From positions 1 to 64,000 of the forward strand of contig NZ_JODS01000047.1 in the NCBI RefSeq assembly GCF_000718025.1: DNA of 64,000 nt, read 5' to 3'. Below, piece after piece: positions 1 to 8,710 of the stretch. The translations under genes were made by a program, and so were the position numbers. How positions within the stretch are numbered: the first letter of the stretch is position 1; each line of letters begins with the position of its first letter. Under the pieces are notes generated by a model that was not told where the DNA came from, made no database searches, and saw only the letters and a list, made by a program, of their open reading frames with translations. This stretch comes from Kitasatospora purpeofusca. Its GTDB lineage: Bacteria; Actinomycetota; Actinomycetes; Streptomycetales; Streptomycetaceae.

Positions 1-270
1 TTGAGTTCTCAAGGAACGGACACTTCCTTCAGGCGGCTTTCACACCGGCCCTCCGGGCGCTTCGTTCTTTCGTGTTTCCAGCTTATCAGATGTTTTCCGC
101 TCCGTTTTCCGGAGTTTCATTCATCGGATTTCCCGAACTGGCCGGGGTCGCTTTCTTGCGACGTCCTCCACATTAGCGCATTCCGAGAGTTACTCGAAAT
201 TCATGCTCCGAGCGTCAAGCACTCGATGGGATGGCCGTTTCAGCGACTCGTTCAACACTAGTCCACCTGG
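1..270 (-). promoter_or_regulatory. rRNA operon promoter/leader region, 16S gene beyond left edge
   Basis: Read on the minus strand, this stretch ends at the window edge in CCTTGAGAACTCAA, preceded by CCCGGAGGGCC and by TCTGATAAGC (81-90). This resembles the leader just upstream of 16S rRNA in Streptomyces rrn operons, where a TCTGATA -10-like box, a GGAAACG-type processing region and a TTGAGAACTCAA block occur in this order. A further -35-like TTGACG lies at 213-218. The region is less GC-rich than its surroundings and has no credible ORF; the apparent 86-residue frame is not gene-like. The 16S gene itself is not in the window. The assignment rests on remembered leader sequences. Confidence 0.7.
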
Positions 271-287
271 AGGACACCGTCAAACAT

Positions 288-319
288 CAGGGGCGGGATC
301 CGGCTGGATCCCGCCCCTG
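288..319 (-). terminator. tyrS terminator hairpin
   Basis: A perfect 14-bp stem (288-301 with 306-319) closes a 4-nt loop, GGCT. It begins 38 nt downstream of the tyrS stop. There is no clear U-run, as is common for actinomycete terminators. It separates tyrS from the rRNA promoters. Confidence 0.8.
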
Positions 320-356
320 AGAGTCGAAGCCGCAGGTCAGCGGCGTCGGGTTTCGG

Positions 357-1625
357 TCACTTGATCAACTCGGCGGCGGCCAGGTTCCGCTTGCCGCGAC
401 GCAGGACCAGCCAGCGGCCGTGCAGCAGATCGGCCTCGGCCGGCACCGCCTCCTCGTCCGTCACCTTGACGTTGTTGAGGTAGGCGCCACCCTCCTTGAT
501 CGTCCGGCGCGCGGCCGAACGGCTCGGGGAGAGACCGACGGCGACCAGCAGGTCGACGATCGGCTGGAGCTCGATGACCTCGGCCTTGGGGACCTCGGCC
601 AGTGCCGCCGCCAGGGTCGGGGCCTCCAGATCGGCGAGGTCGCCCTGGCCGAACAGCGCCTTGGACGCGGCGACCGCGCGCTCGTACTGCTCGGCGCCGT
701 GCACCAGGGTGGTCAGTTCCTCGGCCAGCGCGCGCTGGGCGAGGCGGGCGGCCGGGCGCTCGGTGGTCTCGCGCTCCAGCTCCTCGACCTCCGCCTGCGA
801 GCGGAAGCTGAAGATCCGCAGGAAGTTGGGAACGTCCCGGTCGTCCGCGTTCAGCCAGAACTGGTAGAAGGCGTACGGGGTGGTCAGCTCGGGGTCGAGC
901 CAGACCGTGCCGGACTCCGTCTTGCCGAACTTGGTGCCGTCCGCCTTGACGATCAGCGGCGTGGCCAGCGCGTGCACGGACTTGCCGTCGGCCTTGCGGA
1001 TCAGGTCCGTGCCGGCCGTGAGGTTGCCCCACTGGTCGCTGCCGCCGGTCTGCAGCGCGCAGCCGTAGCGGCGGTTCAGCTCCAGGTAGTCCATGCCCTG
1101 GAGGATCTGGTAGCTGAACTCGGTGTAGCTGATGCCCGCGTCGGAGTTCAGCCGTCGGGCGACGGCCTCCTTGGCGATCATGTTGTTGACGCGGAAGTAC
1201 TTGCCCACGTCGCGCAGCAGGCTGATCGCGGACATCCCGGAGGTCCAGTCCAGGTTGTTGACCATGCGCGCCGCGTACGGGCCCTCGAAGTCGAGGAACC
1301 GCGAGATCTGGCCGCGCAGGCGCTCGACCCAGCCGGCCACCGTCTCGGGGTCGTTGAGCACGCGCTCGGCGGTGGGCTTCGGGTCGCCGATCAGACCGGT
1401 GGCGCCGCCGACCAGGCCGAGCGGGAGGTTCCCCGCCTGCTGGATCCGGCGCATGGTGAGGATCTGGACCAGGTTGCCGAGGTGCAGGCTGGGCGCCGTC
1501 GGGTCGAAGCCGCAATAGAACGTGACCGGGCCGTCCGCGAACGCCTTGCGCAGTGCGTCCTCGTCGGTGGACAGGGCGATCAGCCCACGCCACCGCAGCT
1601 CGTCGACGATGTCCGTCACGGTCAC
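357..1625 (-). CDS. tyrS: Tyrosyl-tRNA synthetase
   Basis: This 422-residue class I aminoacyl-tRNA synthetase charges tRNA-Tyr with tyrosine in the cytoplasm. The Rossmann catalytic domain carries the HIGH-type motif HLGN (residues 48-51), the tyrosine-pocket signature QTGGSDQWGN (192-201) and the KMSKS-type loop KFGKT (232-236). An S4 RNA-binding domain occupies roughly residues 355-420. The length matches the bacterial TyrRS (TyrS) family. The ATG start is preceded by GAAGGAGAAGCGTG, a good ribosome binding site. It is transcribed toward the rRNA promoter and ends in a strong hairpin. A GC-rich hairpin in its 5' leader is noted separately; no convincing T-box was found. Confidence 0.97.
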   Translation of the reverse strand: MTVTDIVDELRWRGLIALSTDEDALRKAFADGPVTFYCGFDPTAPSLHLGNLVQILTMRRIQQAGNLPLGLVGGATGLIGDPKPTAERVLNDPETVAGWVERLRGQISRFLDFEGPYAARMVNNLDWTSGMSAISLLRDVGKYFRVNNMIAKEAVARRLNSDAGISYTEFSYQILQGMDYLELNRRYGCALQTGGSDQWGNLTAGTDLIRKADGKSVHALATPLIVKADGTKFGKTESGTVWLDPELTTPYAFYQFWLNADDRDVPNFLRIFSFRSQAEVEELERETTERPAARLAQRALAEELTTLVHGAEQYERAVAASKALFGQGDLADLEAPTLAAALAEVPKAEVIELQPIVDLLVAVGLSPSRSAARRTIKEGGAYLNNVKVTDEEAVPAEADLLHGRWLVLRRGKRNLAAAELIK

Positions 1626-1963
1626 GCTTCTCCTTCGATCGGGCGCCCGCCCGGTGCGGGCCCGGTTCTTTCCGGGCCCGGGTGCGGGACGACTCCAGCT
1701 TTGTAGAGCCTACGCGGTCCCGGCCAACGAGTTTTCTCCGGACTGGCATGGACGCGCCGGGCGGGGCGGAATCCGGGAGGGTCCGATTCCGGCCGGATCC
1801 GGTTCCCGTGCGTCCCGTCGCGGCCGTGCCCCTCGGCGACACCGGAAATTCCGTTGTTCGACGGCCCCGTGCCCCTTCAGAGTGGTCCCACCGCCGCGCG
1901 GCGGCAGTGACGTGTGTGGAGACGGTCGTGCCGCCGTGGCACGCCCGCGGAAGGGTGGCCGAG
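1626..1963. promoter_or_regulatory. Divergent intergenic region tyrS / HNH gene
   Basis: These 338 bp separate two divergent genes and must hold both promoters. In the tyrS leader a 9-bp stem (1657-1665 with 1672-1680) closes a 6-nt loop about 35 nt before the tyrS start; it could be a transcriptional pause or regulatory hairpin. A -10-like TAGGCT is readable on the minus strand near 1710. Beyond this nothing specific is seen. Confidence 0.4.
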
Positions 1964-2500
1964 GTGCGCAGCACGCTGGTTCTGAACGCAAGCTACGAGC
2001 CGCTGACGACGGTGTCGCTCCAGCGTGCCGTGGTCCTGGTACTCCAGGACAAGGCCGTGGTCGAGCAGGCCCACCCACTGCGCACCGTGCGCGGGACGGG
2101 GGTGACCGTACCGGTGCCGCGGGTGATCAGACTCCAGCGATACGTCCGGGTGCCGTTCCGACAACAGGCTCCGTGGTCACGCCGCGGGGTGCTCGTCCGG
2201 GACCAGCACCTGTGCGCCTACTGCGGGCGGCGGGCCACCACGGTGGACCACCTGCAGCCCAGGTCGCGCGGGGGTACGGACACCTGGATGAACACGGTGG
2301 CCGCCTGTTCCGAGGACAACCAGCGCAAGGCCGACCGGACGCCGGAGCAGGCGGGGATGAAGCTGCTCCGCCGGCCGTTCGTGCCGACGCCGCAGGCCAC
2401 CCTGATGATGGCGCTGGGCCTGCGCGGCGCGGACGTCCGGGAGCTGGCCGCCTGGCTGCCGGCCCAGGTGGTCGCGTCGGCCGCGTCGGCCGCCGCCTGA
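1964..2500 (+). CDS. HNH endonuclease family protein
   Basis: About 178 residues, typical of the small HNH proteins conserved in Streptomyces whose N-terminus reads LVLNASYEPLTTVSL. The HNH core is visible as CAYCGRRATTVDHLQPRSRG, then N (TWMNTVAAC) and N/K residues at EDNQRKADR. The family usually has two CxxC zinc knuckles. Here the first (CAYC) is intact, but the second is CSED, so zinc binding by the second pair is doubtful. A GTG start at 1964 was chosen because GGAAGG sits 9 nt upstream; a GTG at 1955 is in frame but would overlap that site. The substrate is unknown. Confidence 0.85.
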   Translation: MRSTLVLNASYEPLTTVSLQRAVVLVLQDKAVVEQAHPLRTVRGTGVTVPVPRVIRLQRYVRVPFRQQAPWSRRGVLVRDQHLCAYCGRRATTVDHLQPRSRGGTDTWMNTVAACSEDNQRKADRTPEQAGMKLLRRPFVPTPQATLMMALGLRGADVRELAAWLPAQVVASAASAAA

Positions 2501-2511
2501 GGCGGCATCCG

Positions 2512-2560
2512 GACCAGAGGGACCAGGGGGACCAGGGGAACCAGGGGGGACCCGGGGGAG
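2512..2560. repeat. Imperfect tandem GACCAGGG repeat
   Basis: Just after the HNH stop the sequence repeats GACCAGAGG, GACCAGGGGG, ACCAGGGGA, ACCAGGGGGG as four or five degenerate 8-10 bp units. It lies between two converging genes. Purine strand bias is strong. No hairpin can form from it, so it is probably a slippage-derived microsatellite and not a terminator. Confidence 0.7.
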
Positions 2561-2626
2561 GCTCGGCCGCGCATCGACGGGGGGAAGTCGGTGCGCGGCC
2601 GGGCAGGGGCAAGCCGCAGGCAGGCC

Positions 2627-4513
2627 CTACTCCTGGGCCCGGTAACCGGTCGCGGTGCCGAAGTTGGTCGAGTGCTCGGGGACGGCGACGACCCGGCCGC
2701 CGCCGAGCAGCACCCGTCCGGAGACCAGCAGCGAGCCGGTGCCGGGCGGGAAGTTGCCGCCGACCGTCTGGCGCCCGTCGGCCAGGGCGAAGCGGCTGAG
2801 GTGGGCCGGCTGGTCGAGGCGCTCGTCGACCGCGAGCACCAGCGCGCCGCGGTCCACCGCGACCGCACGGGCCGCGCCCTTCTCCCGCGCGGTGGTCCGC
2901 CAGCGCTGCTTGCCGCTGTCGAGGTCGTAGCCGACCACCGCGACGGAGCCGCCGGCGGCGTTCGCCGGGGCGACCGTGGTGATCATCGTGCGGTCCTGGA
3001 AGAACGCCCCGGGAGTGGCCGAGAACATCCCGTGGGCGACGTCGAGCCGCCCTCCGGAGCCGGCGACCGGGATCTCGGTGGCCGGGTCGCCGTTGGCGCC
3101 CCAGGCGAGGACCCGGTCGTCCTCGGGCTTCTCGCCGGTGGTGAGGACGACCGGAGGTTCCACGGAGAGCACCGTCGCCGTCTTCGGCCGGTTGTTCAGG
3201 GGGCGCGACCAGGTGACCTTGCCGTCGACGGCGTTCAGCGCGACGGCCTGGTCCACGGGGGTGGAGTCGGCGCAGGAGCTGGCGACCAGGACGGTGCCGC
3301 CGGACGCCCCGCCGGAGAGGGTGCAGAACTTCCCCTGCCCGGTGTACTGCCAGAGGTCGTTGCCGCCGGTGGCCTCCCAGGCGACGGCATGGCTGTCGCC
3401 TACCGCTATCACCTTGTCGTCGGTGACCCCGACGCTCGCGCCGTAGGCGCCCTTGGCGTCGGAGAGCGACTTGGTCCAGGCCGTCCGGCCGGTGCCGCTG
3501 TCGACGGCCGCGACCAGGGAGCACGGGCTCTTGGGGTCGGCCCGGGGCCGGAACAGTGCGGCGCCGAGGCCGGTCAGGTTGACGGTCGGGGAGAGGCCGC
3601 AGGGCACGGCGCCGGCGGCGGGCGGCTCCATCGACCAGGTCTGACGGCCGTCCGTGAGGTCGTAGGCGCGAACGCCGGTGGCGTCGGCGCGGACCACGGC
3701 GCCGGCCAGCAGCCAGCTGCCGACCAGGGTGTCGTCACCGCCGGTCGGGGTGGTGGCACCGGCGGCCCAGGTGCGGGTGTGCGCGACGGTGAAGCCCGGC
3801 TCGCCGCCGCCGGCGTTGTCGGCGGAGCCGCCGCCCTCCAGGCCGACCACGAGGCCGGCCGCGACCAGGACGCCGAGCGCGGCGACGCCCGCGCCGGTGC
3901 GCACCAGCAGCGCCCGGCGGCCGGGGGTGTGCTCGGCGGAGACGACGGCGTCCGCGGCGGCCCTGGCCCTGGCGGCGAGACCGGTCCGGCCCGCGGTGCG
4001 GTCCGCCCGCCGCGAGGAGGGTGCCACGCGCTCGGCCTCGGGTTCCGGCTCCGGCCTCGGCTCGGGTTCGGTGACGGGCTCCGGCTCGGCTTCCGGCTCC
4101 AGTCGCAGATAGCCGTCGGCGGAGTACTCGGCCCCGGCGGGGGCGTACAGCTCCCCGCCGCTCGGCTGCTGCGGGACGACGACGTAGGGCGCGTACTGCT
4201 GCTGGTCCGGTGCGTCGACGGCCCCGTGGGGCCAGGGCTGCTGAGGGATGTGGCCGTACCCGGCCTGGGGGGTGTGGGGGTCGTGGGCGGCGTAGCCCTG
4301 CTGTCCGTACCCCTGCTCCACGTACCCCTGTTGCCCGTAGGCCTGCGTTCCGTAGGCCTGCTGCCCGTACTCCCCCGGCCACGCCTGCTGCGCCGGGTAC
4401 TCGGCGGGCTCCAGGTGCTCCGGGTGCTCCGGGTGTCCGGCGGGCCACTCCTGGGACGCCTGCTGCGGGTACCACTGCTGCGGGTGGCCGTCGCCGAGGG
4501 GATCCTGAGCCAT
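2627..4513 (-). CDS. PQQ-like beta-propeller membrane protein with Gln/Tyr-rich N-terminus
   Basis: This 628-residue protein has three parts. Residues 1-150 are low complexity, with repeated AYGQQGY-type units, followed by a Pro/Glu stretch (about 140-165). One transmembrane segment lies near residues 207-227 (VAALGVLVAAGLVVGL). The extracytoplasmic region (about 235-628) shows repeated blades of the type VAAVDSGTGRTAWTKSL and VALNAVDGKVTWSRPL, characteristic of PQQ_2/YVTN-like propellers. It is most likely an anchored scaffold or envelope-associated protein; no enzymatic residues are evident. Related genes often sit near Ser/Thr kinases, but none is adjacent here. It is monocistronic and converges with the HNH gene. 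Confidence 0.85.
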   Translation of the reverse strand: MAQDPLGDGHPQQWYPQQASQEWPAGHPEHPEHLEPAEYPAQQAWPGEYGQQAYGTQAYGQQGYVEQGYGQQGYAAHDPHTPQAGYGHIPQQPWPHGAVDAPDQQQYAPYVVVPQQPSGGELYAPAGAEYSADGYLRLEPEAEPEPVTEPEPRPEPEPEAERVAPSSRRADRTAGRTGLAARARAAADAVVSAEHTPGRRALLVRTGAGVAALGVLVAAGLVVGLEGGGSADNAGGGEPGFTVAHTRTWAAGATTPTGGDDTLVGSWLLAGAVVRADATGVRAYDLTDGRQTWSMEPPAAGAVPCGLSPTVNLTGLGAALFRPRADPKSPCSLVAAVDSGTGRTAWTKSLSDAKGAYGASVGVTDDKVIAVGDSHAVAWEATGGNDLWQYTGQGKFCTLSGGASGGTVLVASSCADSTPVDQAVALNAVDGKVTWSRPLNNRPKTATVLSVEPPVVLTTGEKPEDDRVLAWGANGDPATEIPVAGSGGRLDVAHGMFSATPGAFFQDRTMITTVAPANAAGGSVAVVGYDLDSGKQRWRTTAREKGAARAVAVDRGALVLAVDERLDQPAHLSRFALADGRQTVGGNFPPGTGSLLVSGRVLLGGGRVVAVPEHSTNFGTATGYRAQE

Positions 4514-4632
4514 CCGTTCCGTCCCTCCCGACCGCCTGCGATGCGGCAGTCAGCATCTCACGGCCCCGGAGCGGGGCGGAGCGGACGGTTCCGGTGCGGT
4601 CGGACGGGGCCCGACCGCACCGTGATTCCGAC

Positions 4633-4935
4633 CTACCGGGCGGACTCGGCGGCGAGCGCGGCGTCGATCCGGGCGGCGAGGTCGAGGTCGAGGGCGGTGA
4701 GACCCCCCGCGCTGTGGGTGGAGAGGACGAAGCGCAGGGTGCGCCAGCGGATGTCGATGTCCGGGTGGTGGTCCATCGCCTCGGCCGTCTCGGCCACCGC
4801 CGCCACGACCCGGATCCCGGCCGGGAAGTCGGGGGCGTCGGCGGTCCGGACGATGCTGTCGCCCTCGCGGGTCCAGTGCGGCAGGCCTGCCAGTCCGGCG
4901 GTGATCGCGTCCTCGGTCAGCCGTTCGCGGCTCAT
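4633..4935 (-). CDS. Pterin-4a-carbinolamine dehydratase
   Basis: This 100-residue protein of the PCD/DCoH family dehydrates 4a-hydroxytetrahydropterin during recycling of the pterin cofactor of aromatic amino acid hydroxylases. The conserved signature is visible: AMDHHPDIDIRW (with the catalytic histidine pair) and the preceding PHWTREGDSIVRT. The length is normal for the family. It is the last gene of a minus-strand group with DUF1272 and TauE genes (gap 37 nt), probably one transcript. No aromatic amino acid hydroxylase is present in the window, so the true substrate is not indicated by context. Confidence 0.92.
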   Translation of the reverse strand: MSRERLTEDAITAGLAGLPHWTREGDSIVRTADAPDFPAGIRVVAAVAETAEAMDHHPDIDIRWRTLRFVLSTHSAGGLTALDLDLAARIDAALAAESAR

Positions 4936-4972
4936 CGGCTCTCCTGTCCTGTCGCCGGGGGCCGGTCGGTCG

Positions 4973-5149
4973 TCAGCCCGTCCGTCGGGGACGGGCGACC
5001 AGCTCGCCGCCGCAGTTCGGGCAGGCGCCGGCCATCTCCTCGGTGCACGGCCCGCAGAACGTGCACTCGTAGGAACATATAGAGGCCGGGCCGTCCGGGG
5101 TCAGCGACACCTCGCAGCGCTCGCAGATCGGGCGCATTTCCAGGGCCAT
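4973..5149 (-). CDS. DUF1272 small zinc-ribbon protein
   Basis: Fifty-eight residues beginning MALEMRPICERCEVSL. It contains the pattern CERC, CSYECTFCGPC and CPNCGGEL, eight cysteines that should build two zinc-ribbon-like centres, as in DUF1272 proteins. The start is the ATG at 5147-5149, with GGGACC upstream as only a weak ribosome binding site. It lies between tauE (17 nt away) and the PCD gene. The function of the family is not known; the cysteines suggest a metal-binding adaptor. Confidence 0.85.
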   Translation of the reverse strand: MALEMRPICERCEVSLTPDGPASICSYECTFCGPCTEEMAGACPNCGGELVARPRRTG

Positions 5150-5166
5150 GCCGGGGTCCCTCCGGA

Positions 5167-5925
5167 TCAGGTGGCGAGCAGCTTGACGATCGCCGCCAGG
5201 CCGACGACGACGATGACGGCGCGCAGCGCCTGCGGCGGGAGGCGGCGGCCCACCTTGGCGCCGACCATGCCGCCGACCAGCGAGCCGACCGCGATCAGTC
5301 CGGCGGCGGTCCAGTTCACGGTCGAGGTGAAGAGGAAGAACAGTGCCGCGACCCCGTTGACGATCATCGCGAGGGCGTTCTTCACCCCGTTGATCCGCTG
5401 CAGGTCCTCCTGGAGCATCATGCCCATCAGGGCCAGCAGCAGCACGCCCTGCGCCGCGCCGAAGTAGCCGCCGTAGACGCCGGTGAGGAAGATGCCGACG
5501 AGCAGCAGCGGGCCGCCGTGCGGGTCGCCGTCGGGGCGGCGGCGGGCCGCGACCGCCCTGGCGACCCGGGGCTGCAGCACCACGAGGACCAGGGCGAGCA
5601 GGATCAGCACCGGGACGATCGCGTCGAAGGCGGCGCTGGGCAGCTCGATCAGCAGGTAGGCGCCGAGGACGCCGCCGAGCAGGGAGGCGGTGCCGAAGCG
5701 GGCGAGCCGCGCGCCCTGGCCGACCAGCTCGCGCCGGTAGCCGAGCACGCCGCTGGCCGAACCGGGCACCAGGCCGAAGGAGTTGGAGACGTTGGCGGTG
5801 ACCGGCGGGAGTCCGACGGCGAGCAGCACCGGGAACGTGATGAGGGTGCCGGAGCCGACGATCACATTGATCATCCCCGCGCCGACGCCCGCCACCAGGA
5901 CGGCGATCGCCTCCCAGACCGTCAT
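5167..5925 (-). CDS. TauE/SafE family sulfite/anion exporter
   Basis: This 252-residue integral membrane protein has about eight hydrophobic segments spread over its length. It has the two-fold pattern of TauE/SafE proteins: glycine-rich first helix (VAGVGAGMINVIVGSGTLIT), NVSNSFGLVPG after helix 2, and a repeat beginning GIFLTGVYGGYFGAAQGVLL. Members move sulfite, sulfoacetate or other organosulfonates across the membrane. The neighbours (DUF1272, PCD) do not identify the substrate. It is the first gene of its operon. The start ATG is preceded by GGGAGGTGG. Confidence 0.9.
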   Translation of the reverse strand: MTVWEAIAVLVAGVGAGMINVIVGSGTLITFPVLLAVGLPPVTANVSNSFGLVPGSASGVLGYRRELVGQGARLARFGTASLLGGVLGAYLLIELPSAAFDAIVPVLILLALVLVVLQPRVARAVAARRRPDGDPHGGPLLLVGIFLTGVYGGYFGAAQGVLLLALMGMMLQEDLQRINGVKNALAMIVNGVAALFFLFTSTVNWTAAGLIAVGSLVGGMVGAKVGRRLPPQALRAVIVVVGLAAIVKLLAT

Positions 5926-6039
5926 GAGCCACCTCCCGTTGGGGTCCTGCCGCCGTGATCATGCCGGACGGACGGGCGCCGGTACCAGCCTCGCCCAGGA
6001 TTCGGGACGTAGGACACACCGGGCGCGAACAGACCCGAA

Positions 6040-6071
6040 GGCCCGCCCCCGTGCGGTACGGGAGGCGGGCC
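6040..6071 (-). terminator. Terminator of the NfeD-SPFH operon
   Basis: GGCCCGCC (6040-6047) pairs with GGCGGGCC (6064-6071). CCCGT/ACGGG continues the stem with one bulge around a short loop. It lies 22 nt after the SPFH stop on the minus strand. Confidence 0.7.
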
Positions 6072-6092
6072 CTCGGTGGACGAACGCGCGGG

Positions 6093-7145
6093 TTACTGCT
6101 CGGGGTCGTTCTTGCGGTACTCCCGGAGCGGGTCGATCCGGGGGCGGGCGGAACCCTTGGTGTCGGTGTCCAGCGGGCGCGGGCCGGCGGCCGGGTCGAT
6201 CGGCACCTGGGTGGCGGCGGGCGGGGCGGCCGGGGCCGCGGTGGGGGCGGCCATCGCGCTGCCGTTGGCGCCGCCGGTCAGACCGGTGAAGGCGCCGCCC
6301 AGGCCCTTGAGCGCGTCGCCGACCTCGCTCGGGATGATCCAGAGCTTGTTGGAGTCGCCCTTGGCCAGCTCGGGCAGGGTCTGCAGGTACTGGTAGGCCA
6401 GCAGCTTCTGGTCCGCGTCGCCCTCGTGGATCGCCTCGAAGACGGTCCGGATGGCGGCGGCCTCACCGTCGGCGCGGAGCACGGCGGCCTGGGCCTCACC
6501 CTCGGCCTTGAGGACCTCGGCCTGCTTCTCGCCCTCGGCGCGCAGGATCTGGGACTGCCGGTTGCCCTCGGCGGTGAGGATCGCGGCGCGCTTGTCCCGC
6601 TCGGCGCGCATCTGCTTCTCCATCGAGTCCTGGATCGAGGTCGGCGGCTCGATGGCCTTCAGCTCGACCCGGTTGACCCGGATGCCCCACTTGCCGGTGG
6701 CCTCGTCCAGGACGCCGCGCAGGCCGGCGTTGATGACCTCGCGCGAGGTCAGGGTCGACTCGAGGTCCATCGAGCCGATGATGTTGCGCAGCGTGGTGAC
6801 GGTGAGCTGCTCGATCGCCTGGATGTAGCTGGCGACCTCGTAGGTGGCCGCCCGCGCGTCGGTGACCTGGTAGTAGATCACCGTGTCGATGTTGACCACC
6901 AGGTTGTCCTGGGTGATCACCGGCTGCGGCGGGAACGGCACGACCTGCTCGCGCAGGTCGATCCGGTTGCGGACCCGGTCGATGAACGGGACCACGATGT
7001 TCAGGCCGGCGTTGAGCGTCCGGGTGTAGCGGCCGAAGCGCTCCACGATCGCGGCGCTGGCCTGCGGGATGACCTGAATCGTCTTGATCAGCGCGATGAA
7101 GGCCACCACGACCAGGACGACCAGGACGATAAGGACGGGTTCCAC
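6093..7145 (-). CDS. SPFH/Band 7 membrane protein (stomatin/QmcA-like)
   Basis: A 350-residue protein anchored by an N-terminal transmembrane helix (EPVLIVLVVLVVVAFIALI). It is followed by a band-7 domain (about residues 25-200; VPQASAAIVERFGRYTRTL is typical) and an Ala/Glu-rich coiled coil with AEGEKQAEVLKAEGEAQA repeats (about 210-260). The tail is Pro/Ala-rich. Such proteins form oligomeric cages in functional membrane microdomains. A GTG start at 7145 was chosen because GGGGAGAG lies just upstream and the helix begins immediately; a longer frame to 7259 would overlap nfeD. It follows the NfeD gene by 10 nt, the usual NfeD-SPFH pairing. Confidence 0.93.
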   Translation of the reverse strand: MEPVLIVLVVLVVVAFIALIKTIQVIPQASAAIVERFGRYTRTLNAGLNIVVPFIDRVRNRIDLREQVVPFPPQPVITQDNLVVNIDTVIYYQVTDARAATYEVASYIQAIEQLTVTTLRNIIGSMDLESTLTSREVINAGLRGVLDEATGKWGIRVNRVELKAIEPPTSIQDSMEKQMRAERDKRAAILTAEGNRQSQILRAEGEKQAEVLKAEGEAQAAVLRADGEAAAIRTVFEAIHEGDADQKLLAYQYLQTLPELAKGDSNKLWIIPSEVGDALKGLGGAFTGLTGGANGSAMAAPTAAPAAPPAATQVPIDPAAGPRPLDTDTKGSARPRIDPLREYRKNDPEQ

Positions 7146-7155
7146 GGACTCTCCC

Positions 7156-7578
7156 CTAGACGACCAGGGCGGTCGCGCCCTGGATTTCGACGACGTCGAC
7201 CTGCTCACCCGGCTGGTACACCTGCTCGGGGTGGAGCGCGCGGGCCGACCAGATCTCACCGTTGAGCTTGATCCGACCGCCCTCCCCGTCGACTTTCTCC
7301 GCGACGACCGCGGTGGCGCCCTTGAGCGCCTCGATGCCCATTCTGATCTGCGGGCCCTTCCGCAGTGCCCGGTAGGCGATCGGGCGGACGACGACCAGTT
7401 GCGCGACCGAGACCGCGACGAAGGTCAGCACCTGCCACACCACGTCGGCGCCCAGACCGGCGACGCCGGCCGCGAAGAGCGCGCCGACGGCGAACATCGC
7501 GAGCTCCGGCATCGTGGTGATCACCAACGGTATGCCGAGGCCGACGGCGACCAGGAGCCACCAGATCCAGCTGTCCAC
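7156..7578 (-). CDS. NfeD family membrane protein
   Basis: A 140-residue protein with hydrophobic helices in residues 5-65 (WIWWLLVAVGLGIPLVIT and a second block) and a C-terminal OB-fold domain (about 80-140; GATAVVAEKVDGEGGRIKL, GEIWSARAL, YQPGEQVDVVEI). This is the short NfeD1b type, which lacks a protease domain and works with the adjacent SPFH protein. It is the first gene of the operon. Its promoter region includes a 24-bp palindrome 63 nt upstream of the start. Confidence 0.92.
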   Translation of the reverse strand: MDSWIWWLLVAVGLGIPLVITTMPELAMFAVGALFAAGVAGLGADVVWQVLTFVAVSVAQLVVVRPIAYRALRKGPQIRMGIEALKGATAVVAEKVDGEGGRIKLNGEIWSARALHPEQVYQPGEQVDVVEIQGATALVV

Positions 7579-7640
7579 GTGTCCATCCTAGGGAGGGAAG
7601 GGCCTATGACGCGGTCAGTTCCCGCAGGTGGAGGGGCGGA

Positions 7641-7664
7641 AACCGGTCGCACGTGCGACCGGTT
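7641..7664. repeat. 24-bp perfect palindrome upstream of nfeD
   Basis: The left half is AACCGGTCGCAC and the right half its exact complement, 24 bp with no loop. It lies between the stop of the ABC ATPase gene and the start of nfeD on the same strand. A hairpin would need to open 3-4 nt at the tip, leaving about 10 bp, so it may be the ABC gene's terminator. Loop-free symmetry also suits a dimeric regulator site controlling nfeD-SPFH. Confidence 0.75.
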
Positions 7665-7770
7665 CCGGTTCGGCCGAGTTCAGCGGAGTTCAGTGGCGTC
7701 CGGCCGGGGCCCGGTCGGGCCGCGGAAGGACCCGCCCGGGTCGGCGCCGACCGGCGCCGACCGGGGCGGT

Positions 7771-8562
<792 letters not shown>

Positions 8563-8698
8563 GCCTATGCCTTCCCCAAAAACAGATATACGGCCGTCGG
8601 TGCGAGCGGCGTCCCGTCCCGGCGGCCGGTGGGCACGGGAATGGGTGCGCCGCACGCGCATGGGCAAACCTACGCCACCCGGGTGTCCGCCGATTCCG

Positions 8699-8710
8699 TA
8701 GGCTGGCCGG
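8699..8710 (+). promoter_or_regulatory. Leaderless promoter, -10 TAGGCT
   Basis: TAGGCT (8699-8704) ends 6 nt before the ATG at 8711, and no Shine-Dalgarno sequence is present. This spacing predicts transcription starting at or next to the initiation codon. A convincing -35 is not seen. Confidence 0.55.

Noticed and set aside
1710..1740. GGGACCGCG on the minus strand upstream of tyrS, resembling the T-box core
   Set aside because: The required stem I with specifier codon and a terminator/antiterminator pair are not readable; in DNA this GC-rich the match is expected by chance.
2127..5467. Very long open frames opposite the PQQ-propeller and HNH genes
   Set aside because: High-GC antisense shadows: composition is Arg/Gly/Ala-rich without domains, and the opposite strand carries clear protein families.
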